DNA of 64,000 nucleotides from Klebsiella michiganensis (GCF_002925905.1 NZ_PRDB01000008.1:124001-188000); one strand, 5' to 3'. Shown: positions 19,208 through 28,685, counted from the stretch's first letter. Program-made: numbers and translations. Notes: generated by a model not told the origin, from the sequence alone.

Positions 19208-20236
19208 TTAACGCCACTGGTAGAGCAGCGGCTCTCCGGCGACATAGCGCTGGAGGTCGGCGGCAATCATCGCCGTATGTTTAGCAATGCTCTCCCGCGT
19301 CGCCCCGGCGATATGCGGCGTAATAATCACGTTATCAAACTCGGTGACAAACGGATGGTCGCGCCACAGCGGCTCGCTATGGTAGACATCCAGCGCCGCG
19401 CCGCCCAGCGGGCCGTGGCGCAGCGCGTGAATCAGCGCGTCTTCGTCCACGACCGCCGCGCGCGAGGTATTGATCAGCAGCGCGCCCGGCTTCATGCTGT
19501 TCAACAATGGCGCGTTCACCAGCCCATCGCTGTGCGGGCCGCTGCTCAGATGCAGGCTCACGATATCCGCCTCGCGGAACAGCCCCTCAAGGGTCGTCTT
19601 TTGCAGCCCCGGTTCGTTGATATCCTCGGCGGCGACAAACGGGTCCACCACCAGTACCGCCATGCCAAAGGCGCGGGCGATACGCGCCACCCGGCGGCCA
19701 ATATTACCGTAGCCAATCAGCCCCAGGGTTTTGTTGCGCAGCTCGCTGCCTTTAAAGACTTCATAAGGGCTTTGCGGACTAACGTCCCACACCACATCGC
19801 GGCGCAGTCCGCTCTGGGTGGCCTGCGCGGCGTTTTCGGCGTGGGTGAATTCGCCGCGCTTCAGCGCCGCGTGGGATTGCGGAATATGCCGCGCCAGGCT
19901 CAGCATCAGCCCCAGCGTCAGCTCGGCGGCGGCGTCCGCGTTGCGCCCCGGCGTATAGAGCACGCGGATACCGCGCGCCTGGGCGGCTTTGGTATCAATA
20001 TTCACCGGATTGGCGCGGGTGCAGGCGATCACCTGTAAACGCGGGCAGGCGGCGATCACCGCTTCCGTCACCTCATCGTAGCTGGTCACCAGCACCTCGG
20101 CGTCGTGGGCCAGTTCGATCAGCTGGCCTGCGCTCAGCTTCGGCTTGCCCAGCGCCCAGCCTTCTACCCGCAGTTCGCCCAGTTGCTGAAAAGCGCTGAG
20201 GTCGCCGGCGTGTTCGGCGGTAAAAACAATTTTCAT
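19208..20236 (-). CDS. D-2-hydroxyacid dehydrogenase family protein
   Basis: 342-aa NAD(P)-dependent D-isomer-specific 2-hydroxyacid dehydrogenase. The Rossmann motif is LGLIGYGNIGRRVAR. The catalytic Arg is in INTSRAAVVDEDAL, and the acid/base His in ITPHIAGATRES. Start MKIVFTAEH overlaps the stop of the FGGY kinase by 4 bp, so they form one operon led by mtnB. A possible role is interconversion of a 2-oxo and a 2-hydroxy acid of the pathway (for example KMTB). This is an inference; phosphoglycerate dehydrogenase-like substrates are also possible. Confidence 0.82.
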   Translation of the reverse strand: MKIVFTAEHAGDLSAFQQLGELRVEGWALGKPKLSAGQLIELAHDAEVLVTSYDEVTEAVIAACPRLQVIACTRANPVNIDTKAAQARGIRVLYTPGRNADAAAELTLGLMLSLARHIPQSHAALKRGEFTHAENAAQATQSGLRRDVVWDVSPQSPYEVFKGSELRNKTLGLIGYGNIGRRVARIARAFGMAVLVVDPFVAAEDINEPGLQKTTLEGLFREADIVSLHLSSGPHSDGLVNAPLLNSMKPGALLINTSRAAVVDEDALIHALRHGPLGGAALDVYHSEPLWRDHPFVTEFDNVIITPHIAGATRESIAKHTAMIAADLQRYVAGEPLLYQWR

Positions 20237-21729
20237 ATGCGTTGTTCCTGAGAAATACGTTGAAGCGCCTCGCGGCGGGCCTGCCACACCGGGAGCATCT
20301 GCTCGCGCAGCAGGCGATACACCGGATAGAGCGCGGCGTAGCGGCTGTGCGCCTGCGGATGGGGTCGATAGCGGGTCTGCTCCAGCGCCGGATAGCGGCT
20401 CAGGGCATCGACGCTGCGCGCCGCCAGAATCGCCGCGCCGCGCGCGCTAAGCTCGTTGAAAGGACTGGAAACCACCGTTCTGCCGGTGCAGTCGGCAATG
20501 ATTTGCAGCCAGGTTGCCGAAGCCGCGCCGCCGCCGGTCAGGTACAGTTCGCCGCCCTGCGGGTAGCCCTGAAGCGAGTCGACGATAGCGTAAGCCAGCC
20601 CTTCAAACACCGCCCGCAGCAGCTCCGCACGGGTGGTGTGCTGGCTAATGCCGAAATAACCGGCCCGCGCCTCGGGGCTAAAGAACGGGGCGCGTTCGCC
20701 GTTGAGGTAGGGCTGCCAGAAGACGCCGCCGCTGCCGGGCTCAACGCTGGCGATATGCTGTTCCAGCTGCTGTAAATCCGGCTCCAGCGCAATCTGCTGC
20801 TGGAGCCAGTCGATGTTCGGCGTCCCGGCCTGCATCGGAAAAAGGTTAATAAAGCTGCCCGCTTCGGTATGGGTGACGTAGCGCGTCCCCTCGTTGACCG
20901 TCTGGCGACCGTGGCAGACGATACCGGTGCAGCAGGTGGTGCCAAGAATGGTATAAATATCGCCATCGTTGACCGCGCCGCAGCCCAGCGCCGCGCTGCA
21001 CACATCCAGCGCCCCCGCCGCGACCGGCGTGGCGGCGGGAAGCCCGGTCAGCGCCGCGACCTCTTCACGTAGCGCGCCCGCCTGCACGTCCGGCGCCAGC
21101 AGCGGTGGGAACAGAGATTGTAAATCTGCCAGGCCCATCTCATTGAGCACCACCGTGGATAGCTTTCCGCTCTGCTGATTCAGCAAAGAGGTGCTGGCAT
21201 CGGTAAGATCCAGCGCCGCGACGCCGGTGAGGCGAAAGCGGATCCAGTCCTTGGCGAAAAACAGATAGCGGGCCGCCGCCAGCCGCTCCGGCTGGTGATG
21301 CTTGAGCCAGTACAGCTGCATGCTGGTGTTGCAGGGCTGCAGATGGGTACCGGTATCGTCAAAGAAGCGACGGTCAAAACCGGGGCGACTGAGCAGTTCG
21401 CTCATCAGGTCGCGGCTGCGGGTGTCGCTCCACAGGATACCCGGCCCGACCGGTTCGCCTTCGGCGTCGCTGAGCCAGACCCCTTCGCCCTGCCCGGCAA
21501 GGCCGATGGCGCGTAAACGCCCGCTTTGCAGCGCCGGATACCGGGCAATATCGCGTAAAATCGCCACCACCGACTGCCACAGCTGGGCCATATCCTGCTC
21601 GGCGTGGCCGTTGGCCGACAGCCGCGGGCCGGTGTTCTGCGCCGCGCTGGCGCACGCCTGAAAGCGTTCATCAAACAGCACCGCTTTCACGCGCGAGGTG
21701 CCGATATCGATTCCGAGATAAAAATCCAT
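20233..21729 (-). CDS. FGGY-family carbohydrate kinase
   Basis: 498-aa FGGY sugar kinase, from the group containing xylulo-, ribulo-, fuculo- and AI-2 kinases. The N-terminal phosphate-binding GIDIGTSRVKAVLFD and the C-terminal GELYLTGGGAASATWLQII are both present, with an intact two-domain length. Second gene of the mtnB operon: 24 bp after mtnB and overlapping the dehydrogenase. Because FGGY enzymes usually phosphorylate ketoses, the mtnB partner suggests a 5-substituted ribulose as substrate. Not proven. Confidence 0.85.
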   Translation of the reverse strand: MDFYLGIDIGTSRVKAVLFDERFQACASAAQNTGPRLSANGHAEQDMAQLWQSVVAILRDIARYPALQSGRLRAIGLAGQGEGVWLSDAEGEPVGPGILWSDTRSRDLMSELLSRPGFDRRFFDDTGTHLQPCNTSMQLYWLKHHQPERLAAARYLFFAKDWIRFRLTGVAALDLTDASTSLLNQQSGKLSTVVLNEMGLADLQSLFPPLLAPDVQAGALREEVAALTGLPAATPVAAGALDVCSAALGCGAVNDGDIYTILGTTCCTGIVCHGRQTVNEGTRYVTHTEAGSFINLFPMQAGTPNIDWLQQQIALEPDLQQLEQHIASVEPGSGGVFWQPYLNGERAPFFSPEARAGYFGISQHTTRAELLRAVFEGLAYAIVDSLQGYPQGGELYLTGGGAASATWLQIIADCTGRTVVSSPFNELSARGAAILAARSVDALSRYPALEQTRYRPHPQAHSRYAALYPVYRLLREQMLPVWQARREALQRISQEQRI

Positions 21730-21753
21730 GCCTGACCCGTTGGTGAAGAGAAA

Positions 21754-22365
21754 TTAGTCGCGCTCGTAGCGGCGGCGCATCAGTTCACATTCGAACAAAA
21801 ATTCCAGTCCTTCGAGCTGGCGACGGGCTTCGTGAATGTCTTTGCCCCAGCAGGTCAGGCCGTGGCCGCGCAGCAGGAAGCCGTAGCGCAGCGGGTGGGT
21901 CTGCGCATAATCTTCAATGCGCGCCGCCAGGGCATCGATATTCTGGTCGTTATCAAAAATGGCGACCGGCACGGTATCAAGATGGCTGTGCTGGCCGGTC
22001 AGGGTTTTCTGCATCTCATAGCCCTGCAGCGCCAGGGTGGCGCTTTTTTCAATCCGCGACAGCACGGTCGCGTTGACGGTATGCACGTGCAGCACGACAT
22101 TCGCTTCCGGGAACAGGCGATACACCAGGGTATGCAGGCCGGTTTCAGCAGAGGGTTTACGTCCGGAAGGCGCTTTATTGCTGGCGATCTCCACCTGCAG
22201 GAAATCCTCCGTCGTCAGGCTGCCTTTATCGCGCCCCGACTCGCTCAGCCAGCACCAGGTCTCATCCTGACGCACCGACATATTGCCGCCGGTGGCCGGT
22301 GCCCAGCCTTTCGCGCCGATCCAATGACAGGTGGTGACCAGTTGCGCGAGTCTTTCTTGCCACAT
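21754..22365 (-). CDS. mtnB: methylthioribulose-1-phosphate dehydratase
   Basis: 203-aa class II aldolase/adducin-fold Zn enzyme. It removes water from 5-methylthioribulose-1-phosphate to give the diketo compound for MtnC. Zn ligands His93 and His95 (HVHTVN) and His168 (RGHG) are present. Glu117 in GYEMQK aligns with the catalytic Glu of human APIP. GNMSVR and SGRDKGS are typical of MtnB. The alternative, an Ald2-type aldolase of the DHAP shunt, is less likely because this is the only dehydratase candidate for the mtn set here. Leads the kinase/dehydrogenase operon, behind a MetJ-like box. Confidence 0.9.
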   Translation of the reverse strand: MWQERLAQLVTTCHWIGAKGWAPATGGNMSVRQDETWCWLSESGRDKGSLTTEDFLQVEIASNKAPSGRKPSAETGLHTLVYRLFPEANVVLHVHTVNATVLSRIEKSATLALQGYEMQKTLTGQHSHLDTVPVAIFDNDQNIDALAARIEDYAQTHPLRYGFLLRGHGLTCWGKDIHEARRQLEGLEFLFECELMRRRYERD

Positions 22366-22396
22366 AGCAGTTCCTTAGTTTAGCGATGTTGTATTT

Positions 22397-22412
22397 AGCC
22401 GTCTAAATGGCT
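22397..22412. promoter_or_regulatory. MetJ-like operator upstream of mtnB
   Basis: On the minus strand, AGCCATTT and AGACGGCT are adjacent 8-mers in register (5/8 and 7/8 matches to AGACGTCT), 32 bp before the mtnB start. The segment TAGCC...GGCTA is itself palindromic. Similar to the stronger sites at 9354 and 32577. Confidence 0.6.
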
Positions 22413-22822
22413 ATTTACCCGATACTAACACCGCCAGCGTAAGCGAACAATATTTCAGGAAAGACTTACATTGATAATGGTTATATCAGAAAAGCATATG
22501 AAATTACTCTTTTTAACAACAATACAACTGAGCATTTTCATGACGCCAAAATTACCGCCTGCGGGCGGTTAAAAAGATGGGGGATCGTGCCGCCGGGAAA
22601 CGGCGTAAAATTGGCATCATTTGTCGATTCTGACCTGCCCCCCAGGTCGGGTAAGACGCCAGCCGTCGTCCGACAAAATGCGGGGGCAGGAGTCACATCC
22701 CACTGCCCCACGGCGGTGCAAAACATGGCACTGTGCACACATTTATGGCAAACAGCGGCCGTTTAACGTCGTTTTATGTGCATACTGCCCACCCCATTGT
22801 GTTACCCCTGCCCCGCTTTTTC
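22413..22822. other. non-coding region between mtnB and the cod operon
   Basis: No gene. It holds nested complementary arms: TTTGTCG (22620-22626) with CGACAAA (22671-22677), enclosing GACCTG (22632-22637) with CAGGTC (22643-22648). Around 22710-22740 there are repeated GTGC/GCAC half-sites, a plausible upstream activator region for the sigma-54-type promoter at 22823. Confidence 0.4.
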
Positions 22823-22838
22823 TGGCACACCTCTTGCT
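22823..22838 (+). promoter_or_regulatory. sigma-54 (RpoN) promoter of the cod operon
   Basis: TGGCAC (22823-22828) and TTGCT (22834-22838) place GG and GC exactly 10 nt apart. This is the -24/-12 geometry of RpoN promoters (TGGCAC-N5-TTGC). It lies 45 bp before the permease start and implies nitrogen-limitation control. Confidence 0.75.
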
Positions 22839-22883
22839 ACCCCTCTGCCATCGCTATTTGGATAGCCACTCAGAGGTTCCACC

Positions 22884-24146
22884 ATGTCAAACAGCAATGA
22901 TTTTCCGCTCGTCGAAGCGCCCGCCGCCGGGCGCAAGGGCGTTTTTTCCATCTCGATGGTTCTGTTCAGCTTTACTTTTTTCACCGGCACCATGTTCGCG
23001 GGGGGCAAGCTTGGCGTCTCTTTCTCCATCGTTAACCTGCTGTGGATTGCGGTTATCGGTAACTTTCTGCTGGCCCTGTACGCCGCCTCGCTCGGCTGGA
23101 TTGCCGCGCGCAGCGGGCTAAATACCGTACTGATGGGCCGTTTTTGCTTCGGTGAAATCGGCAGCAAGCTCGCCGATTTTATTCTCGGTTTCGCCGAGCT
23201 GGGCTGGTACGCCTGGGGAACCGCGACGGTCGCCATCTCGCTGGTCAAAATCCTCGCCCTGCCTGCGGCGATGACGATTCCGCTGATGATCCTGTTCGGC
23301 ATCCTGTTCTGCGTCACCGCGCTGGTGGGCTATAAGGGGCTGGATGCGCTGTCGCGCGTATCAGTACCGCTGATGTTTATTCTGCTGGTGGTGTCGATGT
23401 ACCTTGCCGCCCATCACGCCGGCGGCTGGCAGGCGATGACCCAAATCGAACCGGGTGAAACCATGACCTGGTCGGCGGCCATTACCATGGTATTCGGCAC
23501 CTTTGCCAGCGGCGCGACCCAGGCGACGAACTGGACGCGGCTGGCCAACTCCAGCCGCACCGCCATCGTCGCCAGCATGAGCAGCTTCCTGATCGGCAAC
23601 GGGCTGATGATTATCGCCGGCGCCTGGTGCGCCATCGTTTACCAGCAGGCCGATATCGTCGAGGTGCTGATTTTGCAGGGGCTGTCGGTCGCCGCGGTGG
23701 TAATGCTGTGCCTCAACCTGCTGACGATTCAGGGGCCGACGATCTATAACGTCTCGGCCGCCGCCTGTCATCTGCTGCGCAGCGAGCGTCGCCGCACCCT
23801 GACCGTGGTCGCCGCCGGCGTCGGCATTCTGCTGGCCATTGGCGGTATGTATGAAATGCTGATCCCTTTCCTCGTGCTGCTGGGCAGCATCATCCCGCCC
23901 ATCGGCGGCGTTATCCTCGCCGACTACTGGTTTTATCGCGGCGGCCGCTATCCGCTGCTGCACACCGCCCGTTTGCCGCGTTTTAACTGGCTGGGGCTGG
24001 GCGCCTACGCCGTGGGCGCGGTGGTGGCTTACCTGTCGCCGTGGATCGCCCCGCTGGTTGGCATTACCGTTTCCGCACTGGTCTATATCGCGCTGACGCG
24101 TCTGAGCAAACGTCAGCCCGCCGCTGATTCGGTCACGGAGCAGTAG
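22884..24146 (+). CDS. CodB-like nucleobase:cation symporter (NCS1 family)
   Basis: 420-aa inner-membrane protein with about 12 hydrophobic segments. It aligns along its length with E. coli CodB (419 aa), for example in KGVFSISMVLFSFTFFTGTM and IPPIGGVILADYWF. Likely imports cytosine or 5-methylcytosine. Heads a tightly packed operon with a PucR regulator (2-bp gap) and a CodA-like deaminase, behind the RpoN-type promoter. Confidence 0.87.
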   Translation: MSNSNDFPLVEAPAAGRKGVFSISMVLFSFTFFTGTMFAGGKLGVSFSIVNLLWIAVIGNFLLALYAASLGWIAARSGLNTVLMGRFCFGEIGSKLADFILGFAELGWYAWGTATVAISLVKILALPAAMTIPLMILFGILFCVTALVGYKGLDALSRVSVPLMFILLVVSMYLAAHHAGGWQAMTQIEPGETMTWSAAITMVFGTFASGATQATNWTRLANSSRTAIVASMSSFLIGNGLMIIAGAWCAIVYQQADIVEVLILQGLSVAAVVMLCLNLLTIQGPTIYNVSAAACHLLRSERRRTLTVVAAGVGILLAIGGMYEMLIPFLVLLGSIIPPIGGVILADYWFYRGGRYPLLHTARLPRFNWLGLGAYAVGAVVAYLSPWIAPLVGITVSALVYIALTRLSKRQPAADSVTEQ

Positions 24147-24148
24147 CC

Positions 24149-25384
24149 GTGAGCCTGACGGTCAGCGAAATCCTCGCCCTGGAGGGGCTCTCCGCCATGC
24201 GCCTGCGCGCCGGTAAGCAGGGGCTGCAGCTGGCGGTTCGCTGGTACTACGTGGCGGAAAATGAAAATATCGCCGAATGGATCATGGGTGGGGAGCTGGT
24301 GTTTATCACCGGAATCAACCATCCCCGCGATGAAGAAAACCTGATCCATTTGCTGATGGAGGGCAAGCAGCGCGGGATCGCCGGCATGGTGATCCTTACC
24401 GGCGACGCGTACATTCAGGCGATCCCGCCGCGCCTGATTGCGCTGGCCGACGAGCTGGGCATTCCGCTGATCGAACAGCCCTATCTGCTGAAAATGGTGA
24501 TCGTGACCGAACGCATCGGTACCGCGCTGGTGCGCAGCGAAAACGCCCTGCAATCGCAGCGCGATATTCTGCTGCAGCTGTTAACCGGCGACTATCCCGA
24601 CCTGCAAATCCTGCATCAGCGGGCGCTCCACCAGCAGCTGGATTTTACCCGCCCGCTGCGGGTGGCGGCGCTGCGCCTTGAGGGGATCCCGCGCCTGTTT
24701 CGCCAGTTTCCGCCGGAGCAGGCCGAAGCCTGGCTGCAGCAGGCCCGCCGCACCGTACGCCAGCGGCTGCAGCAGCAGCTCAATCAGCAGGGTAATCCCT
24801 TTCCGCTGGTCGAGCGCAGCAATATGTTTCTCTTTCTGCTTCCGGATGAGGAAGGCGAGTTTTATCAGCAAAAAACGTGGCTCCAGGCGTGGCTGATCGC
24901 ACTGGCGGAGGGCGACGACGGGCTATCGCTGCTGTGCGGCCTTTCGGCGCCGGTGCAGCAGCTGCAGGGATATCAGCGCGCGCTGTCGCAGGCGCGTCAG
25001 GCGCTGGACCTCAGCGATAACCTGCGTCCGGCCCAGCGCATCAGCGACTACCAGCAGCTGGGGTTTATCAAGCTGCTCTCCGCCGTTAGCGACCCCGCCC
25101 TGCTGAGCGACTTTATGCACGACACCCTCGGCTGTCTGATTGAGCCGGATCGCAAAAGCCCCTGGCTGCTGATGGAGACCCTGGAAACGCTGCTTCAGGA
25201 GAGCGGCAACGTGGTCAGAGCCGCCGAGCGGCTGGGCATTCACCGCAACACGTTGCATCAACGCATTCAGCGTATTGAAAAGCTGACCGGCTATCCGGTC
25301 AGCCACCCGCAGTTTCATCTCAACGCCTCGGTCGCCTTAGCGATCTGGCGTATGTCGCAAAACCATTTACGGGAACAACCATGA
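24149..25384 (+). CDS. PucR-family transcription regulator
   Basis: 411-aa activator-type regulator. The N-terminal purine-catabolism PucR domain (residues about 5-125) includes [18 protein letters not shown] middle GGDEF-like region follows, then a C-terminal HTH_30 domain ([20 protein letters not shown]). GTG start at 24149, 2 nt after the permease stop; it overlaps the deaminase start by 4 bp. Probably senses nitrogen-rich purine/pyrimidine compounds and controls this operon. Confidence 0.88.
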   Translation: MSLTVSEILALEGLSAMRLRAGKQGLQLAVRWYYVAENENIAEWIMGGELVFITGINHPRDEENLIHLLMEGKQRGIAGMVILTGDAYIQAIPPRLIALADELGIPLIEQPYLLKMVIVTERIGTALVRSENALQSQRDILLQLLTGDYPDLQILHQRALHQQLDFTRPLRVAALRLEGIPRLFRQFPPEQAEAWLQQARRTVRQRLQQQLNQQGNPFPLVERSNMFLFLLPDEEGEFYQQKTWLQAWLIALAEGDDGLSLLCGLSAPVQQLQGYQRALSQARQALDLSDNLRPAQRISDYQQLGFIKLLSAVSDPALLSDFMHDTLGCLIEPDRKSPWLLMETLETLLQESGNVVRAAERLGIHRNTLHQRIQRIEKLTGYPVSHPQFHLNASVALAIWRMSQNHLREQP

Positions 25385-26619
25385 AAATTATCAACGCGCG
25401 CCTGCGCCATCAAGAAGCGCTCTATACCCTCGACTTACAGGACGGCGTGATTAAAAGCATCACCGCGCAGGCCGCGGCGCAGGCGGCTGACGCCGACGAT
25501 ATCGACGCTGAGCAAAAGCTGGTCATCCCGCCGTTCGTCGAACCGCATATCCATCTTGACGCCACCCTGACGGCGGGCGAGCCGGAGTGGAATATGAGCG
25601 GTACCCTGTTTGAGGGCATCGCCCGCTGGAGCCAGCGCAAAGCGAGCGTCACCGTCGAAGATACATGCCAGCGGGCGCTGAAAACCATCGGCATGCTGCG
25701 CGACAACGGCGTGCAGCACGTGCGCACCCACATTGATGTCACCGACCCTTCCCTGACGGCGCTTGAGGCGATGCTGAGAGTGAAAAAAGAGGCGGCCCAT
25801 CTTATCGATCTGCAGATTGTCGCCTTCCCGCAGGAGGGCATTGAGTCCTTCCCCGGCGGACGCGAACTGATGACCCGCGCCATCGAAATGGGCGCCGACG
25901 TGGTGGGCGGCATTCCGCACTACGAAAACACCCGCGATAAGGGCGTCAGCTCGCTGGTTTTTCTGATGGACCTGGCCCAGCGCCACGGCCGCCTGGTGGA
26001 CGTGCACTGCGATGAAACCGACGACCCGCAGTCGCGCTTTCTGGAGGTGCTGGCGGAAGAGGCCCGGGTGCGCGGCATGGGCGCGCAGGTCACCGCCAGC
26101 CATACCTGCGCCATGGGCTCCTACGACAATGCCTACTGCTCGAAGCTGTTCCGTCTGCTTAAAGCGTCTGGCATCAATTTTATCTCCTGCCCGACCGAAA
26201 GCATTCACCTGCAGGGGCGCTTCGACAGCTGGCCGAAACGCCGCGGCGTGACGCGGGTGGCAGAGCTGGACCGCGCCGGGATCAACGTCTGCTTTGCCCA
26301 GGACTCCATTCAGGATCCGTGGTACCCGCTGGGCAACGGCAACATCATGCGCATCCTCGACGCCGGGCTGCATATCTGCCATATGCTGGGATACGAAGAT
26401 TTGCAGCGCTGCCTCGATCTGATTACCGATAACAGCGCCCGCACCCTGTGCCTCGGCGACAACTACGGCATTGCCGAAGGACGCCCGGCGAACCTGCTGA
26501 TCCTCGATGCGGAAAACGACTACGACGCGCTGCGCCGCCAGGCCAGAGTGCTGACCTCCATTCGTCACGGCAAAGTTATTTTGCAGCGCCAGGCGGAGCA
26601 GATTCGCTATCCGGCATAA
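25381..26619 (+). CDS. cytosine deaminase family, probable 5-methylcytosine deaminase
   Basis: 412-aa amidohydrolase aligned end to end with CodA. The metal ligands are in EPHIHLD, VDVHCDE, ASHT and the Asp308 of AQDS. The residue after that Asp is Ser309, where E. coli CodA has Asp314. CodA homologues lacking Asp314, including one from K. pneumoniae, deaminate 5-methylcytosine to thymine (Hitchcock and Raushel group work, from memory). The 5-methylcytosine reading is therefore well supported by family knowledge, and cytosine remains a possible second substrate. Last gene of the sigma-54-type operon. Confidence 0.88.
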   Translation: MKIINARLRHQEALYTLDLQDGVIKSITAQAAAQAADADDIDAEQKLVIPPFVEPHIHLDATLTAGEPEWNMSGTLFEGIARWSQRKASVTVEDTCQRALKTIGMLRDNGVQHVRTHIDVTDPSLTALEAMLRVKKEAAHLIDLQIVAFPQEGIESFPGGRELMTRAIEMGADVVGGIPHYENTRDKGVSSLVFLMDLAQRHGRLVDVHCDETDDPQSRFLEVLAEEARVRGMGAQVTASHTCAMGSYDNAYCSKLFRLLKASGINFISCPTESIHLQGRFDSWPKRRGVTRVAELDRAGINVCFAQDSIQDPWYPLGNGNIMRILDAGLHICHMLGYEDLQRCLDLITDNSARTLCLGDNYGIAEGRPANLLILDAENDYDALRRQARVLTSIRHGKVILQRQAEQIRYPA

Positions 26620-26764
26620 GCCTGACGTTGACGCGGCCGCGATGCCGCGTCAACCCACTGCTCGCCCGGGGATTTATGTGGTACCTTTTAACGACTTTTT
26701 CCGTGCCGGCCATGGGTTCCAGCGTCGGCGCGGGCTCACTGAGGATAACCCGTACCCTGATACT

Positions 26765-27754
26765 ATGAGCGAAAAAAAATGGATTAAGGCAGAGGACGTT
26801 GCCCGACTCGCTGGCGTCTCCCGTTCCGCGGTTTCCCGCACCTTTACGCCCGGCGCATCGGTGGCGGAAAAAACCCGCCAGAAGGTCCTCGCCGCGGCGG
26901 AAACGCTGGGCTATCAGGTCAACATTATCGCCCGCACGATGAACACCGGCAGCAGCAATTTTATCGGCATCGTCACCGCCGGTTTTGATAATCCCTTCCG
27001 CAGCAAGCTGCTGTCGCCGCTGGTCCACCAGCTGGCGCTCAACGGTTTTATGCCGCTGCTGATGAACGCCGACGATCCGCAGCAGCTCGCCCCGTCGCTC
27101 AGGCAGCTGCTGAGCTATCACGTCGCGGGGGTCATTATCACCTCCGGGGCGCCGCCGCTGTCGCTGGCGGAGGAGTATCTGGAGCGAAAAATCCCGGTGA
27201 CCCTTATCAACCGCCACGCCGAGCTGGCCGGCTGCGATCGCGTGTGCAGCGACAACGCGCAGGGCGCGAAGCTGGTGGCCGACCTGTTTGCCCAGCGCCA
27301 GTGGCGCCAGGCCGGGTTTATCGGCGAAAGCCTGGATAACTTCAGCACCCGCCAGCGCTACGAAGCGTTTGTTGCCCATACCCAGGGCATGGAGGTCGCC
27401 GCGCACTTCTGCGACAGCAGCGGCTATCAGGCGGGCTTTGCCGCAGCCAGGCAGCTGCTTGCCGCGCATCCGCAGCTGCAGGCGCTGTTCTGCGCCACCG
27501 ATATGCTGGCGCTCGGCGCGCTGGACGGCCTGCGGGCGGACAACCCCGCCGCTTCGCTACCGGCGATTATCGGCTTCGATGATATTCCCCAGGCGGACTG
27601 GCAGCCCTATCAGCTGACTACCGTGCAGCAGAATACCGCCCTGCTCGCCCACCACGCGGTGGATCTGCTGGTCACGCGGATCGCCAAATTCAGCCTGCCG
27701 TCACGCCATCGCGAAGTGCCGGTGAAACTGATCGTTCGTCAAAGCGCGAAATGA
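26765..27754 (+). CDS. LacI-family transcription regulator
   Basis: 329-aa LacI/GalR repressor. The N-terminal helix-turn-helix is AEDVARLAGVSRSAVSRTF with the hinge helix AAETLGYQVN. A type-1 periplasmic-binding effector domain (FIGIVTAGFDNPF onwards) ends the protein. Start 26765 gives the canonical N-terminus; earlier ATGs would add about 41 residues of no family character. No strong ribosome site is visible. Codirectional with the inositol phosphatase gene, whose promoter has a perfect LacI-type palindrome, so it likely represses the 27876-31449 operon. Confidence 0.88.
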   Translation: MSEKKWIKAEDVARLAGVSRSAVSRTFTPGASVAEKTRQKVLAAAETLGYQVNIIARTMNTGSSNFIGIVTAGFDNPFRSKLLSPLVHQLALNGFMPLLMNADDPQQLAPSLRQLLSYHVAGVIITSGAPPLSLAEEYLERKIPVTLINRHAELAGCDRVCSDNAQGAKLVADLFAQRQWRQAGFIGESLDNFSTRQRYEAFVAHTQGMEVAAHFCDSSGYQAGFAAARQLLAAHPQLQALFCATDMLALGALDGLRADNPAASLPAIIGFDDIPQADWQPYQLTTVQQNTALLAHHAVDLLVTRIAKFSLPSRHREVPVKLIVRQSAK

Positions 27755-27816
27755 AAAATTCATTTTATGCCGGAGCGATCACAGAATAATATTTTTAATC
27801 CATCCACACTCATTTT

Positions 27817-27837
27817 GCCCTTCGGGGCCGTTTTTTT
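27817..27837 (+). terminator. intrinsic terminator after the lacI-type gene
   Basis: GCCC-TTCG-GGGC (27817-27828), then CG and seven Ts. A compact UUCG-capped terminator separates the regulator from its putative target operon. Confidence 0.7.
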
Positions 27838-27844
27838 CAGGCAA

Positions 27845-27862
27845 TTTGCACACGTGTGCAAA
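27845..27862. promoter_or_regulatory. LacI-family operator of the phytase operon
   Basis: Perfect 18-bp palindrome TTTGCACAC/GTGTGCAAA centred on CG, the geometry of LacI/GalR operators. It lies 13 bp before the phosphatase start, close to the ribosome site. Confidence 0.75.
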
Positions 27863-27875
27863 ATAGGGAGTTATG

Positions 27876-28685
27876 ATGAAATCACTGGAATCAAATGAAC
27901 TGCAGGCCCGCTACCGTTTAGCCTGCGAGCTGGCGAAGGCCGGCGCTGAACTGGCGTTCGAATACTATCAACAGCGCGACCGGCTGACGGTGGATCATAA
28001 AGGCGAGGATCTGCAGGACGTGGTCAGCGTCGCCGATAAGCGGGTCGAAGCGTTTGTTAAGCAGCGCATTACCGACGCCTTCCCGCAGGACGGTTTTCTC
28101 GGCGAGGAGAGCGGGACGCAGATGCCGGACGCGCGCGTGCTGTGGGTTGTCGATCCCATCGACGGCACCAGCTGTTTTCTTAACGGCCTGCACACCTGGT
28201 GCCTGTCGCTGGCCATCATTGCCGACGGCGAACCGGTTATCGGCGTGGTGTACGACCCCAACCATCGCGAGCTGTTCCACGCCCTGAAAGGCCAGGGCGC
28301 GTGGCTTAACGATGCGCCTATCGCGCCGCATCCGGCAGCGACGGTCAAAGAGGGCGTGATGGGCGTTGGCACCTCGCACCGCGTGACGCCTGCGGTTTTT
28401 CTGCCCTTCCTCGATGCGCTGCTGAGCGACGGCGGGATGTTTATCCGCAACGGCTCCGGGGCGCTGATGAGCGCCTGGGCGGCGGCGGGCAGGCTTATCG
28501 GCTACTACGAACCGCATATGAACCCCTGGGACGGGCTGCCGGGGCTGGTGCTGATGCGCGAAGCGGGCGGCCTTAGCAACGACTATCTGGCAAACGACGG
28601 GATTCGTCACGGTAATCCGCTGCTGCTGGCCAGCAAGACGCTCTATCCACAATTAAAAAACATGCTTTGTCACCCCTTACCTTAA
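27876..28685 (+). CDS. inositol monophosphatase family protein
   Basis: 269-aa Mg2+-dependent phosphatase of the SuhB/IMPase family. Metal-binding motif A WVVDPIDGT is at residues 90-98. FLGEESG supplies the other metal ligand, and motif B is WDGLPGLVLMREAGG near the C-terminus. ATG 27876 (AGGGAG 5 nt upstream) is preferred over 27873. First gene of an operon with an organophosphate MFS transporter and a phytase, so it likely converts imported inositol monophosphate to myo-inositol and phosphate. Other sugar phosphates are possible. Confidence 0.86.
   Translation: MKSLESNELQARYRLACELAKAGAELAFEYYQQRDRLTVDHKGEDLQDVVSVADKRVEAFVKQRITDAFPQDGFLGEESGTQMPDARVLWVVDPIDGTSCFLNGLHTWCLSLAIIADGEPVIGVVYDPNHRELFHALKGQGAWLNDAPIAPHPAATVKEGVMGVGTSHRVTPAVFLPFLDALLSDGGMFIRNGSGALMSAWAAAGRLIGYYEPHMNPWDGLPGLVLMREAGGLSNDYLANDGIRHGNPLLLASKTLYPQLKNMLCHPLP

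Noticed and set aside
21754-22365. Ald2-type aldolase of the DHAP shunt instead of MtnB
   Set aside because: Glu117 in GYEMQK fits the APIP/MtnB catalytic residue, and it is the only MtnB candidate alongside mtnA, C, D and K. The aldolase reading cannot be fully excluded without assay.
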